A DNA stretch of 64,000 bases from Enterococcus mundtii (GTDB lineage Bacteria > Bacillota > Bacilli > Lactobacillales > Enterococcaceae). Numbering within the stretch: the first letter of the stretch is position 1; the number at the start of each line of letters is the position of its first letter. The translations under genes and the position numbers were made by a program. Where the stretch lies: contig NZ_CP018061.1 of assembly GCF_002813755.1 (NCBI RefSeq), positions 3,293,453 through 3,357,452 of the forward strand, written 5' to 3'. Shown one piece after another: positions 46,313 to 54,691 of the stretch. The notes below the pieces were generated by a model that made no database searches, was not told the DNA's origin, and was given only the letters and a program-made list of their open reading frames with translations.

Positions 46313-46663
46313 TCAAGCATCTGTTCCTTTTTTTCTAGAAATATCTAAAACAGTACCAGTATAGGCATCTGCTAAAAATTCATAATAGACGACTTCACCA
46401 TCTTCTATGCGAGAAATCCCACCACGATAAGCTTTTGAATGAATTGCAAATTTACGTGTCGGTTCTTTCTCAAAAGAGATCCAGGAGCCTTCAATCGAGC
46501 CTTCATCTAAAAACGCTTCTTTGATGGTAGCTAAGACTTCATCAGCGGACATCGTTTTGTTGCGATTGTACCATAGTGCAGTTGCCACGCCACTTAATAA
46601 TCCTAAACCAAGTCCGACAGCTAAACCACCTTTGAAATAGGCCTGTTCACTTTCTTCATACAT
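46313..46663 (-). CDS. small membrane-anchored protein with PepSY-like domain
   Basis: 116 aa. One N-terminal hydrophobic segment (GGLAVGLGLGLLSGVATALWY), then a domain resembling PepSY/YpmB (VYYEFLADAYTGTVLDISRKKG). It probably faces the cell surface. AAAGGAGGG lies eight bases before ATG. Function unknown. Confidence 0.68.
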   Translation of the reverse strand: MYEESEQAYFKGGLAVGLGLGLLSGVATALWYNRNKTMSADEVLATIKEAFLDEGSIEGSWISFEKEPTRKFAIHSKAYRGGISRIEDGEVVYYEFLADAYTGTVLDISRKKGTDA

Positions 46664-46863
46664 GCTGCTTGCCCTCCTTTACACTTTCACAAGTTTCTTT
46701 GGCTTTATTTTACCACACTATCTGATTTTCTTTGAAATAAATAACCGTTTTGAAATAAAATACGGTATAATAATCACGATAGATTTGTCCAGATACTATT
46801 TTTTAAGACAAATCAAAGCTGAGATTGAAAGGAGACAAGTCTGAATTATAGACGATCATTATT

Positions 46864-47943
46864 ATGGATGAAAAAACATTTCAACGTATTAAAGAATTAA
46901 CAGAATTACAAGGAACAAGCGGTTTTGAACAAGACATCCGCGCGTACATGGAACAACACATGGAGCCACTAGTTGATGAATTACAATTAGATGGATTAGG
47001 TGGGATCTTTGGATTGCGCCATCACCAAGAAGCGGATGCCCCTCGTGTCATGGTGGCAGCACACATGGACGAAGTTGGTTTTATGTTGACACAAATCCAA
47101 GATAACGGATTGTTCAAAGTGGTTCCGCTAGGCGGTTGGAATCCTTATGTAGTATCGGCTCAACGCTTTACATTGAAGACATCAACAGGGAAAAATTACC
47201 CATGTATTTCTTCTTCTGTTCCACCACATTTATTACGTGGTACAAGCGGTCAAAAGTCAGTCGAAGTAACAGATATTTTATTTGATGCTGGTTTTGAATC
47301 AAAAGAAGAAGCAATGAGTTTTGGTGTCCTACCAGGAGATACGATCGTACCTTTTGCAGAAACGATCAAAACAGCAAACGGCAAAAATATCATCAGTAAA
47401 TCATGGGACAACCGTTACGGTTGTACGATGGTCTTGGAAGCATTAGAAGCCCTAGAAAAAGAAACATTAGGTCATACGCTGATCGCCGGCGCCAATGTCC
47501 AAGAAGAAGTTGGTTTACGTGGATCAAAAGCTTCAGTGAACAAATTCAAACCTGATCTATTCTTTGCGGTAGACTGCTCTGCAGCAGATGATACAGTAAC
47601 GAAAAAAGGCACATTTGGTCATCTAGGAGAAGGCACCTTGATGCGTATCCAAGATCCAGGATTGATCATGTTGCCGCGATTACGTGAATATTTATTAGAT
47701 ATTGCTGAAACAAACAATATTCCTTATCAATACTTTGTATCAAAAGGCGGTACCGACGCTGGTGCTGCTCATACACAAAATGAAGGAATCCCAAGTACCG
47801 TTATCGGTGTAGTTGGACGCTATATCCATACGCATCAAACGATGTTTAGTATCCGTGACTTTGAAGCAGCCAGAGAAATGTTGATCCAAACATTGAAGGG
47901 CTTAGATAAATCAACGGTGAATACGATCGTTTACGGAAAATAA
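46864..47943 (+). CDS. pepA: M42-family glutamyl aminopeptidase
   Basis: 359-aa dinuclear metallo-aminopeptidase of TET type. VMVAAHMDEVGFM (His, Asp), SKSWDNRYGC (Asp), ANVQEEVGLRGSK (Glu pair), AVDCSAADD (Asp) and GRYIHTHQTM (His) supply the metal site. Odd point: the clear AAAGGAG site is about 25 bases upstream of the ATG, so translation may involve a folded leader or a weaker site. Confidence 0.93.
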   Translation: MDEKTFQRIKELTELQGTSGFEQDIRAYMEQHMEPLVDELQLDGLGGIFGLRHHQEADAPRVMVAAHMDEVGFMLTQIQDNGLFKVVPLGGWNPYVVSAQRFTLKTSTGKNYPCISSSVPPHLLRGTSGQKSVEVTDILFDAGFESKEEAMSFGVLPGDTIVPFAETIKTANGKNIISKSWDNRYGCTMVLEALEALEKETLGHTLIAGANVQEEVGLRGSKASVNKFKPDLFFAVDCSAADDTVTKKGTFGHLGEGTLMRIQDPGLIMLPRLREYLLDIAETNNIPYQYFVSKGGTDAGAAHTQNEGIPSTVIGVVGRYIHTHQTMFSIRDFEAAREMLIQTLKGLDKSTVNTIVYGK

Positions 47944-47949
47944 GTAATC

Positions 47950-47985
47950 AACGAGTAAAGGCGATCCGCTTTTGCTCGTTTTTTA
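47950..47985 (+). terminator. pepA terminator
   Basis: AACGAG-AAA-GCG pairs with CGC-TTT-CTCGTT, followed by a T tract. Confidence 0.75.
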
Positions 47986-48066
47986 TTTTTTAGATATAGT
48001 TTGGTCAGTTTTTTGTAAAGGTGTATAATTTAAGTAGAACATAGAATAAGAAAGAAGTGTGAACCT

Positions 48067-48387
48067 ATGATTACTCCTAAAAGTCTTGAAGAAGTAGCCG
48101 GTTATGTTGAAAAAGGCAATCATATCTTTTTCTTTACTGCCGATTGGTGTGGCGATTGTCGCTTCATCAAACCACAAATGCCAGAAATCGAACGTCATTT
48201 TTCAGAGTGGACATTTGTCGAAATGGATCGAGATGCGTACATCGATTTAGCAGCAGAATGGAATATTTTCGGTATTCCAAGTTTCATTGTCATCAAAGAT
48301 GGGAAAGAATTAGGTCGTCTGGTCAATAAAGATCGTAAAACAAAAGAAGAAATCGAACAATTTTTAACAAAAACGATTCAGCAGTGA
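48067..48387 (+). CDS. thioredoxin-family protein
   Basis: 106-aa thioredoxin fold with active site ADWCGDCRF (CGDC rather than CGPC), cis-proline in FGIPSFIVIKDG. The CGDC active site is typical of the YtpP-like thioredoxins of Firmicutes. Cytoplasmic disulfide reductase. It is followed 21 bases later by a universal stress gene. Confidence 0.9.
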   Translation: MITPKSLEEVAGYVEKGNHIFFFTADWCGDCRFIKPQMPEIERHFSEWTFVEMDRDAYIDLAAEWNIFGIPSFIVIKDGKELGRLVNKDRKTKEEIEQFLTKTIQQ

Positions 48388-48408
48388 GAAACGAGAGGAG
48401 TGGGAAAA

Positions 48409-48864
48409 ATGGAACAAGCATATAAGAAAATATTAGTTGGAATTGACGGAAGCGAGCAAGCGTTTGCTGCATTCAAAAAAGCTGTCGAGGTGGCTCGTAG
48501 AAATGAAGGCACAGTGTACGTGACGAATGTGATCGACCAACAATTTTATCAATTTATGGGGTATACGCCTATTGACCAATCCTTGATCGATCAACAGACT
48601 GAATCAGCAAAACAATTGATTGAAGAATGTAAAAATTACGGAAAATCCGTTGACTACCAAAAAATAGAAGGCATTGTGGCTTATGGTTCGGTCAGAGAAT
48701 CTATGGCAGTAAAACTACCAAAGAAATATCAAATCGACTTGATCATGATCGGTCAATCAGGTTTGAATGCCGTTGAACGCTTTATGACTGGGAGTGTGGC
48801 AAGCTACGTGATTCGACAAGCTCCGTGTGATGTCCTAGTCGTTTCAGAACCAAGAGAAGCCTAG
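48409..48864 (+). CDS. universal stress protein (UspA family)
   Basis: 151 aa. The N-terminal ILVGIDGSEQAFAAF and the ATP-binding G-x2-G-x9-G-S motif (GQSGLNAVERFMTGSVASYV) near the end are intact. I use ATG 48409, eight bases after GAGGAG; the in-frame GTG at 48400 abuts that site. Confidence 0.92.
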   Translation: MEQAYKKILVGIDGSEQAFAAFKKAVEVARRNEGTVYVTNVIDQQFYQFMGYTPIDQSLIDQQTESAKQLIEECKNYGKSVDYQKIEGIVAYGSVRESMAVKLPKKYQIDLIMIGQSGLNAVERFMTGSVASYVIRQAPCDVLVVSEPREA

Positions 48865-48893
48865 TTTTTGATTCAATAGGCAGATCCTTGAAC

Positions 48894-48944
48894 AAAAAAG
48901 ACGAGGAAACGAAAGATGGTGCATTTCGTTTCCTCGTCTTTTTT
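48894..48944 (+). terminator. terminator after the usp gene
   Basis: Perfect 21-bp stem (48894-48914 and 48924-48944) with a 9-base loop, A run before and T run after. Confidence 0.9.
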
Positions 48945-49110
48945 TGTGATCCGTGCTTTCTTTTTATTCCGGCAAGTTTTTCTAAGAGAATTTATCATGC
49001 AAGAACTTCCTTTTTTTGTTAAGATAATACAAGAGAGTTTGGTGCTGATCGATCTACTCAGTTGCCATAAATCAAAAACAACTTCAACAAATGATATTGG
49101 AGGAAACAAA

Positions 49111-49716
49111 ATGATTTTTGCTTATAATCGCGCACATGTGGGCGACACATTAATGGTGATCATAGCCGACGATAAAGGCACGGAAAACACTGTTAGTCGT
49201 AAATGGAATGTTGCGCAAATCAAAGATGAATCTGGTCAAATCGTTGCATGGAACTTTTTCCATATCTCAGATCATCTAACAATTGAAGGCAATGGCCAAG
49301 TAACAATCTCAGAAGAACAACTAGCTGAATTGAACCGTTTGATCAAAGAAGCTGGCTTTGAAGAAACATTGGAAAAAGACAACCAACCGAAAATCGTTGT
49401 TGGTTACGTCAAAACTTGTGAACCTCATCCAGATTCTGATCATTTATCTGTAACTGAAACAGAAGTAGATGGTGGTGAAGTTTTACAAATCGTTTGTGGC
49501 GCACCGAATATTGAAGCAGGTCAAAAAGTAGTCGTTGCTAAACCTGGTGCAATGATGCCAGACGGTATGATGATTTGGCCTGGAGAATTAAGAGGGGTCA
49601 AAAGTGACGGAATGATTTGCTCTGCAAAGGAACTTCACGTACCTAACGCCCCAGAGAAAAAAGGCATCTTAGTTTTACCTGAAGATGCGATAGTTGGCGA
49701 AGCATTCAAAAACTAG
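49111..49716 (+). CDS. ytpR: YtpR-family tRNA-binding-domain protein
   Basis: 201 aa. N-terminal DUF4479 region, then a tRNA-binding EMAP-II/OB fold (about 90-200) with VGYVKTCEPHPDSDHLSVTE and IRGVKSDGMICS-type sequence (RGVKSDGMICSAKEL). It corresponds to the free-standing relative of the PheRS beta N-terminus. I start at ATG 49111 after TTGGAGG; the reading frame extends upstream without a ribosome site. Confidence 0.9.
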   Translation: MIFAYNRAHVGDTLMVIIADDKGTENTVSRKWNVAQIKDESGQIVAWNFFHISDHLTIEGNGQVTISEEQLAELNRLIKEAGFEETLEKDNQPKIVVGYVKTCEPHPDSDHLSVTETEVDGGEVLQIVCGAPNIEAGQKVVVAKPGAMMPDGMMIWPGELRGVKSDGMICSAKELHVPNAPEKKGILVLPEDAIVGEAFKN

Positions 49717-49722
49717 CATGAA

Positions 49723-49762
49723 TAAAAAAACGACTACCTCCATTGAGGTAGCCGTTTTTTTA
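49723..49762. terminator. bidirectional terminator between ytpR and htrA
   Basis: AAAAAAACG-CTACCTC pairs with GAGGTAG-CGTTTTTTT around a 4-base loop. Confidence 0.88.
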
Positions 49763-51067
49763 TTAATTATTTGAGCCATTGGAACTATTTGAATTTCCTT
49801 GATTTAATGCAGTATTATCAATTGTCAATTTGATATCTACAGTTTTTTCTTCTTCGCCACGGTAATAAGTGATCTTCACAGTGTCACCAACTTTTTTACC
49901 ATAAAGCACAGACTGTAATTCAACACCAGATGAGACTTCTGTATCATCGATTTTTGTGATGACATCATATTGTTCTAAGCCAGCTTTTTCCGCAGGCGTT
50001 GCTGGTTGAACCGAACGAATGATCACGCCATTTGTTACAGAAGATGGTAATTTCAAGATCTGTTCCTGTTGTTGTGTAGAAACGGCGGAAAGATCGGTCA
50101 TTGTGATACCCAGTGCAGGGCGTGTTACTTTTCCATCTTTTTCAAGTTGATTGATGATATTTACGACATCATTACTTGGAATCGCAAAGCCCATTCCTTC
50201 AACACTTACACTTGAAGAATCAGAAGTCGATGCAATTTTACTTGAATTGATACCAATAACTTGGCCTTCGATATTAACTAGTGGACCACCAGAGTTCCCT
50301 GGGTTGATCGCTGCATCTGTTTGGATCGCATTGATATTCACTGTCTCATTAGATTCATTTGTACTTGTCACTTGACGATTCAAGGAAGAAACAATTCCTG
50401 ATGTCACCGAGTTTGCGTATTGAGAACCTAGAGGAGAACCAATCGCAATCGCAGGTTCGCCGACTTTCAATGAAGCAGAGTCGCCAAATGAAGCAACAGT
50501 ATCGACTTTGTCAGCACTGATTTTTAAAACAGCTAAATCAGTATAAGCATCTGTACCGACTAATTCTGCTTTCACTTTTGTTCCATCTTTTAGTAAAACT
50601 TCTAGTCCTTGTTGTCCATCGACAACGTGATTATTCGTCACGATATAAGCGGAATCGCCCTCTTTTTTATAAATCACACCGCTACCTTCACTGTAAGCTT
50701 GCAATTCGCCATCTTCGCCACTACTTTCTTGTTGTTGGCCAAATAATGAACCAAACGGGTCAGATGATGAACTTTGTTTTTGTAGGTTGATAACAGAAAC
50801 AACTGCTCCTTGCACTTTATCTACTGCAGAAGTGATATCTGAATCTACATTGACTTTTACATTTTCGACAACTGTTTCGCCTGATGCATTTTGTGTCCCA
50901 CTGCTAGAAGAAGTCGTTACTGAGTTACCACCTCCAGTTGCTGCATAAAAAATACCGAAAGTCAGTAATCCGCCAATCACGCCACCAACTACGCCAAGAC
51001 CTAGCTTTCGCCAAATGCCATTAGATTTTCTTTTTTTCATTTTTGGTGTCACATCTCTTCTGTCCAT
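49763..51067 (-). CDS. htrA: surface serine protease HtrA (DegP/DegQ family)
   Basis: About 434 aa. N-terminal cytoplasmic tail and one membrane anchor ([18 protein letters not shown]), an extracellular trypsin-like domain with His (VTNNHVVDG), Asp ([10 protein letters not shown]) and Ser ([10 protein letters not shown]), then a single PDZ domain (about 330-415) and an Asn/Ser-rich tail. It degrades misfolded secreted proteins. I use ATG 51067 after GGAGG; the longer in-frame ATG overlaps that site. Confidence 0.95.
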   Translation of the reverse strand: MDRRDVTPKMKKRKSNGIWRKLGLGVVGGVIGGLLTFGIFYAATGGGNSVTTSSSSGTQNASGETVVENVKVNVDSDITSAVDKVQGAVVSVINLQKQSSSSDPFGSLFGQQQESSGEDGELQAYSEGSGVIYKKEGDSAYIVTNNHVVDGQQGLEVLLKDGTKVKAELVGTDAYTDLAVLKISADKVDTVASFGDSASLKVGEPAIAIGSPLGSQYANSVTSGIVSSLNRQVTSTNESNETVNINAIQTDAAINPGNSGGPLVNIEGQVIGINSSKIASTSDSSSVSVEGMGFAIPSNDVVNIINQLEKDGKVTRPALGITMTDLSAVSTQQQEQILKLPSSVTNGVIIRSVQPATPAEKAGLEQYDVITKIDDTEVSSGVELQSVLYGKKVGDTVKITYYRGEEEKTVDIKLTIDNTALNQGNSNSSNGSNN

Positions 51068-51209
51068 GTGATCTGCCTCCATTTATTATTTTCTTGATAA
51101 GTTAAGTATAGACTTATTTACTAAATTTAGTCTACTTCCAGACTGTGAACTTTTTATGAAAAACATTAGGAAAAATAATTGTTTTCAGATGAAAAAATAA
51201 AATACAAAC

Positions 51210-51393
51210 TTATACACAGGAATTGTGGAAAAGTATTTGTAAAAAATGCGTATAAATGCCCATAAAAGTTATCAACAACTTGTGGAAAAAGTGGAAAAAT
51301 CTGTGCGAAACATATGTTTGCTTAAGAAATACTTATGAAATAAGCAATAAAACAACGATAAGCTGTGGATAAACCTGTGGAAGATGTGTATAA
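51210..51393. other. cluster of DnaA boxes between htrA and rlmH
   Basis: Perfect 9-mers: TTATACACA (51210-51218), TGTGGATAA (51364-51372, inverted) and TGTGTATAA (51385-51393, inverted). One-mismatch copies include TTATCAACA near 51267 and TGTGGAAAA near 51224 and 51280. No dnaA or dnaN is in the window, so this is not shown to be oriC. It may titrate DnaA or link htrA/rlmH expression to it. Confidence 0.6.
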
Positions 51394-51494
51394 CTATGTG
51401 GGAAAACTTTTTTAAATCTCTTTGTCGAATAAGAATACTCTATTATAATAAGAAAGAAGAATTCGATATGAAAGACCGAGGGAAGGAAATTATT

Positions 51495-51974
51495 ATGAAT
51501 ATAAAAATCATTTCAGTTGGAAAATTAAAAGAGAAATATTTGATCCAAGGAATCAATGAGTATGTCAAACGACTTAAAGCATATGGAAAAATCGAACTAA
51601 TCGAAGTACCTGACGAAAAAGCACCAGAAAATCTTAGTGAAGCCCAAATGCGCCAAGTCAAAGAAAAAGAAGGCGAGCGTATACTCGCAAAAATCAAAGA
51701 TCATGAATTTGTCTACGCTTTAGCGATCCAAGGCGAAAATCCTACCAGTGAAGCCTTTGCAAAGCAAATTGATCAATTAGGCATCCAAGGAAAAAGCCAG
51801 CTCGTCTTTGTCATCGGTGGCTCATTAGGATTAAGCGATGACGTCATGCAACGCAGCAATGCCCAAATCTCCTTCGGCAAAATGACCTACCCGCATCAAC
51901 TGATGCGTCTAATCCTCGTTGAACAAATTTATCGCGCGTTTCGGATCAATACTGGGGCGCCTTATCATAAGTGA
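51495..51974 (+). CDS. rlmH: 23S rRNA pseudouridine-1915 N3-methyltransferase
   Basis: 159-aa SPOUT methyltransferase (the orfX homolog). Knot motifs [13 protein letters not shown] and the C-terminal [20 protein letters not shown] are intact, ending GAPYHK. I start at ATG 51495 after GGAAGGAA. Its 3' end forms a candidate recombinase attachment site. Confidence 0.96.
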   Translation: MNIKIISVGKLKEKYLIQGINEYVKRLKAYGKIELIEVPDEKAPENLSEAQMRQVKEKEGERILAKIKDHEFVYALAIQGENPTSEAFAKQIDQLGIQGKSQLVFVIGGSLGLSDDVMQRSNAQISFGKMTYPHQLMRLILVEQIYRAFRINTGAPYHK

Positions 51975-51979
51975 TGCGG
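51963..51979 (+). other. SCC-type attB-like sequence at the rlmH 3' end
   Basis: TATCATAAGTGATGCGG straddles the rlmH stop codon and matches the conserved core that Ccr serine recombinases use for SCC element insertion in staphylococcal orfX. I found no second copy (attR) in the window and no ccr gene, so occupancy is not shown. Confidence 0.5.
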
Positions 51980-52058
51980 TTTTTATCATTGATCCTAAAA
52001 ATCTTAGCAAGACAAAAAGTACGTAAGAAAGTAAAGACTAAATACTTCGGAGGAACAA

Positions 52059-52555
52059 ATGAATAACAATGATAGGTTATTGCGATTGATTTGAAAGATA
52101 CGGATTTGATTAAAGCTTTTGAGCTAGGCGGTGTACCACTGACTAAAGAAGAAGCTCAGGCGGTACTGACCAAAGTACAGGATAAGAACAAAGATAATGC
52201 AGAAAATAATGTGTATGAAAAAACCATCAACAACCAAGTTTTTGACGCATTCCTAAATGGCCTGATTCTCTTGGCGCGTGGTCCGCAAAAAGATAAGCCG
52301 ATAGTAGACACGCCGCAAAAAAGCAAGGAAATCAAATATATCAACAATGTGTTGCTAAAAAAATTAAAAATCGCCTTGTCTATGACCACTGATGATATTT
52401 TAGACGTTTTTGCTGAGGCAGAAATCTATCCATCAAAAGGCGAAATCGGGGCATTTTTGAGAAAAGAAGGCCAACGAAATTTTAAGCATTGCGGAGATAA
52501 ATATATGCGTAATTTTCTCAAGGGGTTAGGAATTTATAATCGGAGAAAAGTATAA
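52059..52555 (+). pseudogene. DUF1456-family gene with an N-terminal frameshifting deletion
   Basis: A strong GGAGG site and ATG 52059 open MNNNDRLLRL and stop at 52094. The rest of the DUF1456 (YehS-like) protein continues in another frame from 52091 (LKDTDLIKAFELGGVPL). Both family repeats are otherwise present (second near NNVLLKKLKIALSMTTDDIL). Family members have about five more residues (R-Y-A-type) between L-R and the D-L-K-D segment, which fits loss of 13 bases between two near-repeats (TTATTGCGATT and an inferred TTATGCGATT). A TTG restart at 52091 could still give a truncated 154-aa product. Confidence 0.7.
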
Positions 52556-52654
52556 AGAAATTTCATGAGAAATCAAAACAATGGTTGTTTTGATGAGAGC
52601 TAGTTTTTGTATGAGATTAAAATATTATCTTAATCGAGGAGCTGGATTGGTTTA

Positions 52655-53290
52655 ATGAATGATGAAGATAAGATGCTTTTTGAAGAGATAGAGAATCGAT
52701 GTAGGCTCAATTTTGAGCTTCGGGGAAAGATGTCTTTAATACAACAAAAAAAGTATTTAGCGAATAAATCAGAGTTTACTCTGGGACATGTTGAAAAATT
52801 AATCTCGGATTGGATTAGTAGTAGAAGCGAATTTACAAAAATAAAACAGCCGATTAAATTTGACATGAAAAAACTTTTGTTAAATAAGAGTGAGATAGGT
52901 AATAGAGATCAATATATTAGAGCTAAAGGGCAAGAAATAATTGATTCATTAGGTGAAATGAGGTCATACAATTATTTGTATGTAACACATAGAGCTGATG
53001 GAATGGTCATTACTGTGGGGAAATCTTCTTCTAATGATATTTTTTTAGATGGAGATCTTTTTTATCAACTCAATACAAATCACTTGTCTGGCACTGAAAA
53101 TATAATTTTAAGGACGGAATATGGCAATGAAATATTTGCAAAATATGATGAGATTTTAAAAAATTATTTGGACTGGGCTTGGATAATTCCGGTTGAGTCA
53201 GGAGATGCTAAGAAACTGGAGAGATTATTGGGCGATGAACTAATTAATAAAAAAGTACCAATTTTAAATTATTATTCCCATAGACAATAA
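52655..53290 (+). CDS. hypothetical protein, possibly GIY-YIG-like
   Basis: 211 aa, AT-rich, no known partner. The C-terminal half shows YNYLYVTHRADGMVITVGKS and, near the end, KKLERLLGDELINKKVPILN. That layout resembles the GIY-YIG nuclease core plus its E-x3-I-x4-P-x-L-N ending, though the canonical catalytic residues are not evident. The N-terminal half is helical and charged. Low-confidence fold guess; the gene itself looks real. Confidence 0.5.
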   Translation: MNDEDKMLFEEIENRCRLNFELRGKMSLIQQKKYLANKSEFTLGHVEKLISDWISSRSEFTKIKQPIKFDMKKLLLNKSEIGNRDQYIRAKGQEIIDSLGEMRSYNYLYVTHRADGMVITVGKSSSNDIFLDGDLFYQLNTNHLSGTENIILRTEYGNEIFAKYDEILKNYLDWAWIIPVESGDAKKLERLLGDELINKKVPILNYYSHRQ

Positions 53291-53687
53291 AAGGCTATTT
53301 TTCATGATAATACTAGTTATAACTGTAAAAATGGAAGAAAATCTGGGAAAGAAGTTTTTAAATAAGTGTATTGTTCGATTTTAATAAATAATAAGCAATA
53401 CCATCCGTCTGTGTTGCGCAACATCGTACTACAATGAATATTTTTTCACAAAAAGAAAATCATCCATCGAATGAATGGAAGGTTTTAGTATACACGAGGT
53501 TAATGCCCCCTCTTTTATAATCAGAGGAGTGAGGTTTTTTCTATGAATGTTTCTATTTTCTTATTGCTAGTCTAGTTTCTCTTACGATGAAATTTGGATT
53601 CTATTCCAGTTTTTATTGATTTGCTGATAAAATAACTTGAATGGTGGATATAAACATGATAAATAAGAGAAGAATAACAAAACAAAT
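53291..53687. other. intergenic region with dyads and a possible tiny hydrophobic ORF
   Basis: About 400 bases. GTTGCGCAAC (near 53414) is a perfect palindrome. Around 53490-53545 a CCTC...GAGG dyad precedes GAGGAGTGAGG and an ATG at 53543 opening only MNVSIFLLLV. This is compatible with a small type I toxin-like unit or with decay, but I cannot support a gene. Confidence 0.3.
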
Positions 53688-53716
53688 TTGTGAAATGATT
53701 CTCAAATGAGTATAAT
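53688..53716 (+). promoter_or_regulatory. promoter of panE-PTS unit with a Fur-like overlap
   Basis: TTGTGA (53688-53693), a 17-base spacer and TATAAT (53711-53716). The spacer starts AATGATTCTCA, which resembles half of a Fur box; this is suggestive only. Confidence 0.6.
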
Positions 53717-53740
53717 AGAAAGAAAAAGGAGGAAGAATCA

Positions 53741-54679
53741 ATGAAAATAGCAATTGCAGGCGCTGGCGCAATGGGAAGTCGCTTTGGGTTAATGCTTCAC
53801 CAAAGTGGGAACGAAGTATTATTAATCGATGGCTGGGCAGAACATGTCCAACAAATCAAAGAACATGGATTACAAGCAAATTTTAATGGTAAAGAGGTAG
53901 AAGCAAAACTACCAATCGTTCTTCAATCCGAAGTAGAAAAAGAAGATCAAGTTGATCTGATTATTCTATTTACCAAAGCGATGCAGCTGGAAAAAATGCT
54001 GCAGGATATCCAATCATTAATCAAAAAAGATACAGAGGTCTTATGTCTATTAAATGGTATCGGGCATGAAGATATTATTGAGAAATTTGTACCAATGGAA
54101 AATATCTATATTGGAAATACCATGTGGACGGCAGGTCTTGAAGGTCCTGGTCAGGTCAAATTATTTGGAAGTGGTTCAGTAGAATTACAAAATTTAGGTG
54201 ATGGAAAAGAAGCAGCTGCAAAAAAATTAGCAGACAAATTGTCTGAATCAGGATTAAATGCTCATTTTTCTGACAATATTCACTATTCTATTTATCGCAA
54301 AGCATGTGTGAACGGAACAATGAACGGATTATGCACAATCTTAGACGTTAATATGGCTGAGCTAGGAAAAACATCGACTGCTCATAAAATGGTGGCGACG
54401 ATTGTCAATGAGTTTGCCAAAGTAGCAGCAGTAGAGAAGATTGAACTAGATGTCCCAGAAGTCATTGCACATTGTGAATCTTGTTTTGACCCGGAAACAA
54501 TTGGGTTACATTATCCTTCAATGTATCAAGACTTGATTAAGAACCATCGATTAACAGAAATCGATTATATCAATGGCGCAATTTCTAGAAAAGGGAAGAA
54601 ATATGGTGTTGCGACGCCTTATTGTGATTTCTTGACTGAGCTTGTCCATGCAAAAGAAGATAGTTTGAACGTAAAATAA
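53741..54679 (+). CDS. panE: 2-dehydropantoate 2-reductase (ketopantoate reductase family)
   Basis: 312-aa NADPH-dependent reductase. The Rossmann start MKIAIAGAGAMGSRFGLM, the LIILFTKAMQLEKML segment, LLNGIGHED, catalytic Lys/Asn in YRKACVNGTMNGL and EIDYINGAI are present. It may make pantoate for CoA or reduce a related keto acid. It is cotranscribed with a PTS-IIC-like membrane protein 12 bases later, a pairing seen in other lactic acid bacteria. Confidence 0.9.
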   Translation: MKIAIAGAGAMGSRFGLMLHQSGNEVLLIDGWAEHVQQIKEHGLQANFNGKEVEAKLPIVLQSEVEKEDQVDLIILFTKAMQLEKMLQDIQSLIKKDTEVLCLLNGIGHEDIIEKFVPMENIYIGNTMWTAGLEGPGQVKLFGSGSVELQNLGDGKEAAAKKLADKLSESGLNAHFSDNIHYSIYRKACVNGTMNGLCTILDVNMAELGKTSTAHKMVATIVNEFAKVAAVEKIELDVPEVIAHCESCFDPETIGLHYPSMYQDLIKNHRLTEIDYINGAISRKGKKYGVATPYCDFLTELVHAKEDSLNVK

Positions 54680-54691
54680 AGGAGAGATTGA

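Noticed and set aside
51210..51393. Chromosomal origin oriC
   Set aside because: DnaA boxes are present but no dnaA, dnaN or AT-rich unwinding element arrangement is in the window.
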